Shown here in pieces: positions 57,016-64,000 of a stretch of DNA of 64,000 bases; the first letter of the stretch is position 1; every line of letters begins with the position of its first letter. The notes below the pieces were generated by a model. That model worked only from the letters and a program-made list of their open reading frames with translations, had not been told where the DNA came from and made no database searches. The translations under genes were made by a program, and so were the position numbers. Origin of the DNA: Cyprinodon diabolis (Eukaryota > Chordata > Actinopteri > Cyprinodontiformes > Cyprinodontidae); assembly GCA_030533445.1 (NCBI GenBank), contig CM060080.1, positions 36,718,380-36,782,379 on the forward strand, in the 5' to 3' direction.

Positions 57016-57092
57016 GTAAAATGCTTCGCTGTGACCGTGGAGAAAAAACGCTGTCAACACGTTTGTACTTTGACATTCAGAGCAACGAGATA

Positions 57093-58340
57093 CACTATAT
57101 TGCCAAAAGTATTTGCTCACCTGCCTTGACTCACATATGAGCTTAAGTGACATCCCGTTCCTAATCCATAGGGTTCAATATGACGTCGGTCCACCCTTTG
57201 CAGCTAGAACAGCTTCAACTCTTCTGGGAAGGCTGTCCACAAGGTTTAGGAGTGTGTTTATGGGAATTTTTGACCATTCTTCCAGAAGCGCATTTGTGAG
57301 GTCGCACACTGATGTTGGACGAGAAGGCCTGGCTCTCAGTCTCCGCTCTAATTCATCCCAAAGGTGTTCTATCGGGTTGAGGTCAGGACTCTGTGCAGGC
57401 CAGTCAAGTTCATCCACACCAGACTCTGTCATCCATGTCTTTATGGACCTTGCTTTGTGCACTGGTGCACAGTCATGTTGGAAGAGGAAGGGGCCAGCTC
57501 CAAACTGTTCCCACAAAGTTGGGAGCATGGAATTGTCCAAAATGTCTTGGTATGCTGAAGCATTCAGAGTTCCTTTCACTGGAACTAAGGGGCCAAGCCC
57601 AGCTCCTGAAAAACAACCCCACACCATAATCCCCCCTCCACCAAACTTTACACTTGGCACAATGCAGTCAGACAAGTACCGTTCTCCTGGCAACCGCCAA
57701 ACCCAGACCCGTCCATCAGATTGCCAGATGGAGAAGCGCGATTCGTCACTCCAGAGAACGCGTCTCCACTGCTCTAGAGTCCAGTGGCGGCGTGCTTTAC
57801 ACCACCGCATCCGACGCTTTGCATTGCACTTGGTTATGTATGGCTTGGATGCAGCTGCTCGACCATGGAAACCCATTCCATGAAGCTCTCTGCGCACTGT
57901 TCTTGAGCTAATCTGAAGGCCACATGAAGTTTGGAGGTCTGTAGTGATTGACTCTGCAGAAAGTTGGCGACCTCTTCGCACTATGCGCTTCAGCATCCGC
58001 TGACCCCGCTCCGTCAGTTTACGTGGCCTACCACTTCGTGGCTGAGTTGCTGTCGTTCCCAAACACTTCCATTTTCTTATAATACAGCTGACAGTTGACT
58101 GTGGAATATTTAGGAGCGAGGAAATTTCACGACTGGATTTGTTGCACAGGTGGCATCCTATCACAGTTCCACGCTGGAATTCACTGAGCTCCTGAGAGCG
58201 ACCCATTCTTTCACAAATGTTTGTAAAAACAGTCTGCATGCCTAGGTGCTTGAATTTATACACCTGTGGCCATGGAAGTGATTGGAACACCTGATTCCAA
58301 TAATTTGGATGGGTGAGCAAATACTTTTGGCAATATAGTG
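57093..58340 (-). mobile_element. Tc1-like transposon with intact transposase
   Basis: The ends cactatattgccaaaagtat and (reverse) cactatattgccaaaagtat are identical over at least 27 of 29 bases. The TA target lies on both sides (57091-57092 and 58341-58342). At 1248 bp it is compact, with short inverted repeats and a single full transposase gene. Of the DNA elements in the window only this one has an undamaged coding sequence. Confidence 0.95.
57175..58206 (-). CDS. Tc1-like transposase, apparently intact (343 aa)
   Basis: Cuts and re-inserts the surrounding element at TA sites. The frame is open further upstream (to 58320), but the start [13 protein letters not shown] at 58206 fits the usual Tc1 N-terminus and length. 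Two helix-turn-helix segments occupy about residues 5-110, with the GRPRK AT-hook-like motif near 60. The catalytic DDE triad is complete: Asp in VLWSDESRF, Asp in [13 protein letters not shown], Glu in [15 protein letters not shown]. The Gly-rich loop [10 protein letters not shown] is present. No stop or frameshift interrupts it. Whether it is active cannot be judged from sequence alone. Confidence 0.95.
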   Translation of the reverse strand: MGRSQELSEFQRGTVIGCHLCNKSSREISSLLNIPQSTVSCIIRKWKCLGTTATQPRSGRPRKLTERGQRMLKRIVRRGRQLSAESITTDLQTSCGLQISSRTVRRELHGMGFHGRAAASKPYITKCNAKRRMRWCKARRHWTLEQWRRVLWSDESRFSIWQSDGRVWVWRLPGERYLSDCIVPSVKFGGGGIMVWGCFSGAGLGPLVPVKGTLNASAYQDILDNSMLPTLWEQFGAGPFLFQHDCAPVHKARSIKTWMTESGVDELDWPAQSPDLNPIEHLWDELERRLRARPSRPTSVCDLTNALLEEWSKIPINTLLNLVDSLPRRVEAVLAAKGGPTSY

Positions 58341-61300
58341 TATGTGCATGTTAGGGGAATATTTCTGTTTAAATAATGCATTTCATTGGATTAACCCTAA
58401 TATAATTTAGGGGCTATTTATTATTGCTAAAGTATCTTTTTTTTGTATTTTATTTTCTTGATCATTTCTGCATGTTCTGCGCAGTTGCGCCGCTGCACCT
58501 GTTAAAATTGTTATAACTTAGTTTACTAAACACTGCTTTGTCAATATCGTATAAAAGCTGTTCACCTTTCATGTCATATAATGAAGTTTTTTTTTTAAGT
58601 ACCCCAAAGTAGAAAATGATGCATGAGCTAGATAGGAGACATATATTTTTAATAATAGTTTGCTGAGAGGCTGCCTGCCGCACTGCTCATCACTGTGCAT
58701 CCTGCTGCAGCTGCAGAGGTTCCCCGCATCTGGGCCTGCAGCCGTCCTGCAGCTGCCCGGGACAGAACCGGATCAGCGGACAAATAAAACCCGTTCATGT
58801 TTCTCCTCAGAGCTGATTTCCATCTATCTGCATTTTACATTTTGGATGCATCTTCCCCGCAGCAGCTTTAAATAATAAAATACAAATTTTTAATCCATTT
58901 ATGGGACATAAAGCCTGCATTTCATTATCATTTCAGGGGAAATAATCCCTGCTGTCGTTTTTTGTATGGAGAACCAAACCTGCCATAATAAAAAAAAAAC
59001 AAAAAATGAATAAACTCTTAAAAATAGCCCCATTGCCAATTAAGATCTTGACATTTTAATTAGTCAGTCATCAAATGCAACAGACCTAAATATAAGAGAT
59101 TTATTTAAAATCAATTAATTACTTGACATGAAGATATATTTCTCCTTTATTTTTAACTGTTGTAATTTATCTCTGCACTTTTATTTGTATTCTTTATTTA
59201 CACATCATTTTACTGGAATGCTGTTTTTGTTCTTTTTTTTAAATATCCAATACATTTATTATTGTTTTTACTTTTTCTAGCCCTTTTATTTCTTTTTTTA
59301 ATGAGTCAAATATATTTAAAACATAATTTTTGTCACCAAAAAATCTATTATGTTTAAATTACTTTTATTTTTAATAACTGATATATTTTTCTCCCCACTC
59401 AGCCTGTTTTATAACCCTTGCAATAACTGCCTCACCGAGGTATCAAGAAATGACCCCTTATTTTAGCACTGCTGATAAAGAGAGACCCTTCTGCATTGAT
59501 TCAATGCACCCAGTACCTTCACACATGTATAAACACCTGCTTGTTATCATCAGTGGTGGTTTATAAAATTGGCATTGTGGCTCCTGCCCAGAAAAGCGAC
59601 TATGAGGGGCAGCATGATTGTAAGTACTAAAATAAAAATAAAAAATGGCTGCCTATACTGACTTGAAGCATTCCATTTGGTGCTAATTTAAGATGTATTT
59701 CACTCTTAATATACCGGGACTCGATTTGAACCTCATTTATTAAAATTTTGAAATATCCAACCCAAACTTTCATACATTTTAGCCGTTCAGGACATCTGAG
59801 ATCAAACCAAGAATGAAAAAGCATGATATATGTAAAGAGTATATGTCATTCTTGGACTTAATTAATTAGGATTATCAATTCCAGAGAGCATTAACTAGTG
59901 AATAATGGCCACAATGAAGATGCTCGATGCACTAATAATATCACTGCTGATAAATAATGCTAAAATTAATTAAGGCAAAATAAATATATTTCAGTTTTAG
60001 GTTCGTAGCAAACAGCTATCTCATATAATGTGTGATCCATTGATTTAAATGTAAAAAATAAATAAATAAATAATTAAATAAATGATTCAGCTCTGACTCC
60101 CCCCTCCCCCAAGAAATAAAGAGTGAAATTAGATTTTTTTATTCATTTTTTCCTCATCGCTGAGTTATTTAGCAAACTCATACTTCATCCTTTGCGATGG
60201 GCTGGACCGAAACTAAAACTTTCACCCATGCTGCCAGGCTGGGTGACATAAAACCACTGAACCATTGAAACCTGGGCTGTCAGTCATGCCATTGCTGCCG
60301 GTTTTTACACGCTGAACTTATGCGTATGGAATTGTTGGAATGCTACAAATAAAGCGGCAGTGCCCTATCATGAGTCAAGTTTATCATAATCGGAAAATCC
60401 ACGTATGGAAGTAATCGCAGCGATCTGACATCATTCAGATAGTTTGGGCTGTTGCTCAATTTTTAACTTCTAAGTTCCTTTTCTTTATAAGTCAAATACT
60501 CAACATGTTATTCCAACAGGCCACTTGAAAGTCATAGGTTTTCCTCTGTTGTTGTCCACAGATCTTTTACCATAAAAACTGCATTAAATATGTATGACCA
60601 ATGGATGGTTATTAAACCTCTAAAGCTCAGACTTGCATGCATCTTTCCATTAGAGGCCTTCCTCTGAAGGTCGCTGGTTTTATGGTGACCATGTCTTTAA
60701 ATCTCCAGATTTCTCTTCAGGTCCCTCAAGACTTTTGATGAACAGTTTAACATGCAGATGTCTGAGACTGTGTGTCATTGGATCTGTAGTAAACACCAAA
60801 ACTATTAGTGCCAACTCTTTTCAAAAAATGTTTACATTACGGTGACTACGTTTGTGCATGTTGATGAGATTTTATGCTGGCTAGCAGAAAGCAATGCATA
60901 GCTGCAGTCAGTACTATAGGAACTATTTTGTTGTAACTACCACAGGAAATATTTTTCTTTGGACCTCTCTTACCAACTATACCCATCCAGAAACTACAAT
61001 TTTTGGCATTTCCTAGTTTCCAAAACAGATAAACATTCGCCAGATTACATTGGAGGTGTTTGTAATATAAATTTTGATGTCTTAAGAAATAGTCTCTCCT
61101 GCTTTTGGCTTGATTTGGACATTATGAAAGAAGGACCTGCTTGGACCTAAACAATGCAAGTTCTGGCCTTATGTTTAAGGTTACTAAACTGCTCAAAGGT
61201 GACAGTTCCCAATAGCACAGCTACTGATTACCTGTCAGCAGATGTTCCCCAGCTTAGGGCATGGATCTGCATTTTGCCTTAGAAAGAGTCAGAGAAGACA

Positions 61301-61545
61301 AGCAATCATGGACTATTAATGGCATGAGGAATACAGACTGTGTTCCAGTAAGACACGTATTTCCAGTAAATCAGGTGTACTTTAGGTGTTATGAAGGATT
61401 ACATGCATTGTGTTACTTCATATCTGTACATCTGGAAAAACAAAAGACTCTATACCTTGAAAAGGTTCAAGAAACCTTGATCTGCCTAAAAATCAGCCTA
61501 AAAATAAAAAGGCTCAGAATGTTATTTAGGTGAACTTATTAATGG

Positions 61546-61548
<3 letters not shown>
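58341..61548. other. Intergenic region, no recognised content
   Basis: AT-rich, except for a GC-rich patch at 58665-58790 with repeated ctgcag motifs. No gene family or transposon end was recognised. Reading frames such as 60959-61150 and 61261-61533 match nothing I know and have no supporting splice or promoter signals. Confidence 0.55.

Positions 61549-61596
<48 letters not shown>
61549..61596. repeat. TA microsatellite (left part)
   Basis: About 24 TA units, interrupted at 61597 by an inserted element; the same microsatellite resumes at 62683. Confidence 0.97.
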
Positions 61597-61599
<3 letters not shown>

Positions 61600-62679
61600 G
61601 GCGGAACGGTTCACAAAATCCACGGTTCGGTTCACGGTTTCGTGGTCATGGTTTTCGGTTCGGTATATGTTGATTGTTACACTGGAAAAAAATCAAAATC
61701 AAGATAAGTTGTTTTTTCTTAAAATAAGTGTATTTGTTCTTGGATTTAGTAGGTAAAAGAGATTTTGCCAATGGAACAAGACAATTTACACTTACAATAA
61801 GAAAACAAAATTGCATTGTCTTATTTCAGGTGCATTTTATCTAATTTTCTTATTTTAAGAGCAAAAATACTCATTTACATTTACCTATTCAAATTAAGTG
61901 TAAATACACTTAATTTAAGACATTTTTACTTATTTTTAGATCCTTTTTTCCAGTGTACCCCGAAATCCCATAAAAATCAATGAAATTAATGAAAAAATCC
62001 CAAAAAATTAATGAATTGTAATTATTTTTAATGATCCGCGGAAACCCTGGATCATTTCCGCATGTTTTGCTGCTTTGAATTTAATCATCTCGCGCATGCT
62101 CTCTACCATCTCCAAGGGACTCAGAGCGGAGCGGACGGGAGCCACAGTGGAGGCCGTAGGCTTTGCTTTGAGCAGCCGGTGTGGAGCGCAGCGGGGCGGA
62201 GCGCTGACGGAGTATGTGGGATTTCGGGGTTAGCATGACATGTTTGTCGTGTTGCTGTTAGCATAAACAAAACGTGTTGCACAATGCTTGCACACCGTTT
62301 TTATTCACAACTTTCTTTCCGCCGTCATCGTAGGTCACTCTAAATGCAAAGTGGTCCCATACAGCAGACCTATAAAGTGCTGCTGGCGCGTCTTCCAACT
62401 CCTTTCAACTTCCGTTCTTTCCCACTCGCCATACCCACACAATTCTCCATAACAACTGATTTTTTTCTGCTACACCCGGCTACGCTGCTTCGCTTCTTCT
62501 TCTTCTTGTTTACTACTGGTGGTTGGCTTTGGTCGCAGTACCGCCACCTTCTGCTCTGGAGTGTAAACGCTTCGCCTATGAGAAAAAGGAGCAGCGCATG
62601 AATCGAACGCAACACACGCGAATCGAACCGATACAGTCAAACCGAACGGTTCGGACGGTTTTCAAAAACCGTTCCATCC

Positions 62680-62682
<3 letters not shown>
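61597..62682. mobile_element. hAT-like element inserted in a TA microsatellite
   Basis: Left end aggggcggaacggttcacaa and right end (reverse) tagggatggaacggtttttg are inverted repeats. The flanks are both TATATATA, so the 8-bp target duplication cannot be distinguished from the microsatellite. The interior has many cggttcg motifs at both ends, a nested element (61678-61957) and a patch (62490-62560) resembling the core of 8393-9097. Confidence 0.75.
61678..61957. mobile_element. Nested 280-bp MITE (CACTGGAAAAAA ends)
   Basis: Ends tacactggaaaaaa and ttttttccagtgta form a 14-bp perfect inverted repeat. The inner sequence is made of cttattttaag-type motifs in both orientations. No target duplication was found. 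Similar but degraded sequence occurs at 55545-55720 and perhaps 23215-23375. Confidence 0.75.

Positions 62683-62760
<78 letters not shown>
62683..62760. repeat. TA microsatellite (right part)
   Basis: About 39 TA units immediately after the hAT-like element. The apparent reading frame with an alternating Tyr-Ile run is an artefact of the repeat. Confidence 0.97.
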
Positions 62761-62763
<3 letters not shown>

Positions 62764-64000
62764 TAGAGATTGATATTTGATATTGGGTATCTCCTTTACT
62801 GAATCAACATCAATTAAACAAAGTTGAGGTATTTCCTTTGTGAGGTCACACTGCTGCATTAGTTCATTTATTTAAAATGTGTTTTACGTATTTATTTGCC
62901 GGTCCATGGATGTAATTTTGTGGGGGACATGTCCCCTGCACTTTTCCAAATGTCTGTTTTGGTCACCTGAACTTCTTACTGTCCAAAAAAAAATGTTTGA
63001 CTACAGTACACAGACATAGGTCAAGCACTAGGACCAAGTGGAAAACCGCAGCTCAAGCTGAATGCGCTTCCTTGAGATTAGACTTCCCACAAGCTCCTGA
63101 TTGGCCCACCGTCTTTTCTTACATGATTGGCTGTCACTGCTGTCACTTCTGAGAAGCTCACTTTACAAACATTTGAAGCACCACTAAATCAGGTCTGTGA
63201 TTGGATGATCAAACACTCTGAAGTTCGTAATATTGAAAAAATACTTGCGTCCCACACACTTCTGAAACTTTCCTCCATGGCCCCGCCCATACATAGGCTT
63301 TGTATATCTGAATGTTCGACGTACTAAAGTTATGCAAATGGGAATAAGGCATTTTTTTAAGCTATTTATATAGTTTATCTGATGCATTTCTCAAATGTTT
63401 ATTATCTTCCCTGGATGAATGTTGATGAAGTGAATAATGTGCAAAAACGTTTGTTTTCCACAGCAATCTGAATACAGGTTCCCTTTAGAACCTTTTAAAT
63501 GTCTAATTATTTCTCTTGTTTTTGTAGAAGCACAGGACAGAGACACGTCTTACAGTTTATTAAAGGTTCAGCCGTTCAGATCACCCTTAGATGCTGAAGT
63601 GTTTTCTATACAGGCTTATGCAGATTTAATCAAGAGTTGCTGACATGATGATGAAGGCAAATTTCAGTCTGGTTGAAAGGCAATGCAAACGTTAAAAACA
63701 AAAAACCTCCTTATTAACTTATAGCCGACAAGTATGGCTTCAGGTTTTAGATCTTACCAATCAATAAAAACCTCTTGGATCAGAGTAAAGCACCACCTCC
63801 TTGTTTCTATAAATCCTTCCTCCTCCGCCGCTATGCGTCACTTCAGGCTTTCACCTTGCGGCTACAGAAAGCTTGCCTTTGGTAAACGTATATGAGCCTC
63901 TATTGGCTGTGCTGCATCTAAGCTGTTACTCTCTTATCTAACCATTAATGAGGTTCCTTAGAAATTACACAATCTTTTGAACATTGATGGAAACCTTTGC
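62761..64000. other. Intergenic end of the window, no recognised content
   Basis: No recognisable coding exon, RNA gene or transposon terminus. Short frames (63127-63327, 63437-63643) match nothing I know. Confidence 0.55.

Noticed and set aside
57113..57883. 256-codon plus-strand ORF
   Set aside because: It is the antisense shadow of the intact Tc1 transposase on the minus strand.
60959..61533. ORFs of 63 and 90 codons in the downstream intergenic region
   Set aside because: No family resemblance, no promoter or splice signals, and length expected by chance in AT-rich DNA.
62523..62780. ORF with a long alternating Tyr-Ile run
   Set aside because: It is translated TA microsatellite.

Overview
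The window is vertebrate genomic DNA, almost certainly from a teleost fish. It has long AT-rich introns, GT-AG exons, and a repeat load typical of teleosts: many short hAT-type elements with 8-bp target duplications, Tc1/mariner, pogo/Tigger, PIF-Harbinger and TTAA-flanked elements, an L2-type LINE and a Penelope-like fragment. I cannot name the species. Family names for the repeats rest on terminal repeats, target duplications and recognisable protein fragments read by eye, not on a database search. One gene dominates: a plus-strand metastasis-associated (MTA) gene encoding a NuRD-complex subunit, best matched to the MTA1 paralog. Sixteen coding exons between 4902 and 42720, plus a 3'-UTR exon ending near 46270, can be joined with every reading phase consistent. 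Only the first coding exon (about 9 residues) is missing, presumably upstream of base 1. The joined product would be about 619 residues with BAH, ELM2, SANT and GATA-type zinc finger domains and one RBBP-binding segment. It ends in a short tail without the C-terminal region of mammalian MTA1. Layout: 1-4901 is the end of intron 1 and carries a stack of nested hAT elements, one holding a 21-bp minisatellite. 4902-7552 holds exons 2 and 3. 7553-21440 is a 13.9-kb intron with two related pogo/Tigger elements, two copies of a TTAA-flanked element and several hAT elements. 21441-28748 holds exons 4 and 5, separated by an intron with a three-layer nest (hAT, then LINE, then TTAA foldback) and a second hAT element ending about 100 bp before exon 5. 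28749-34688 holds exons 6-11, 34689-40455 exons 12-16, and 42611-46270 the stop-codon exon and the 3'-UTR exon. From 46271 to the end is intergenic DNA. It contains a PIF-Harbinger element, a LINE remnant interrupted by a decayed Tc1 and a Penelope-like fragment, a CpG-rich block that could be the first exon of an unidentified gene, a Tc1 element with an apparently intact transposase, and a hAT-like element inserted in a TA microsatellite. The host gene would act as a scaffold that recruits histone deacetylase and RBBP4/7 to chromatin. The mobile elements are independent passengers, and their main possible effect on the gene is through intron length and splice-site neighbourhoods.
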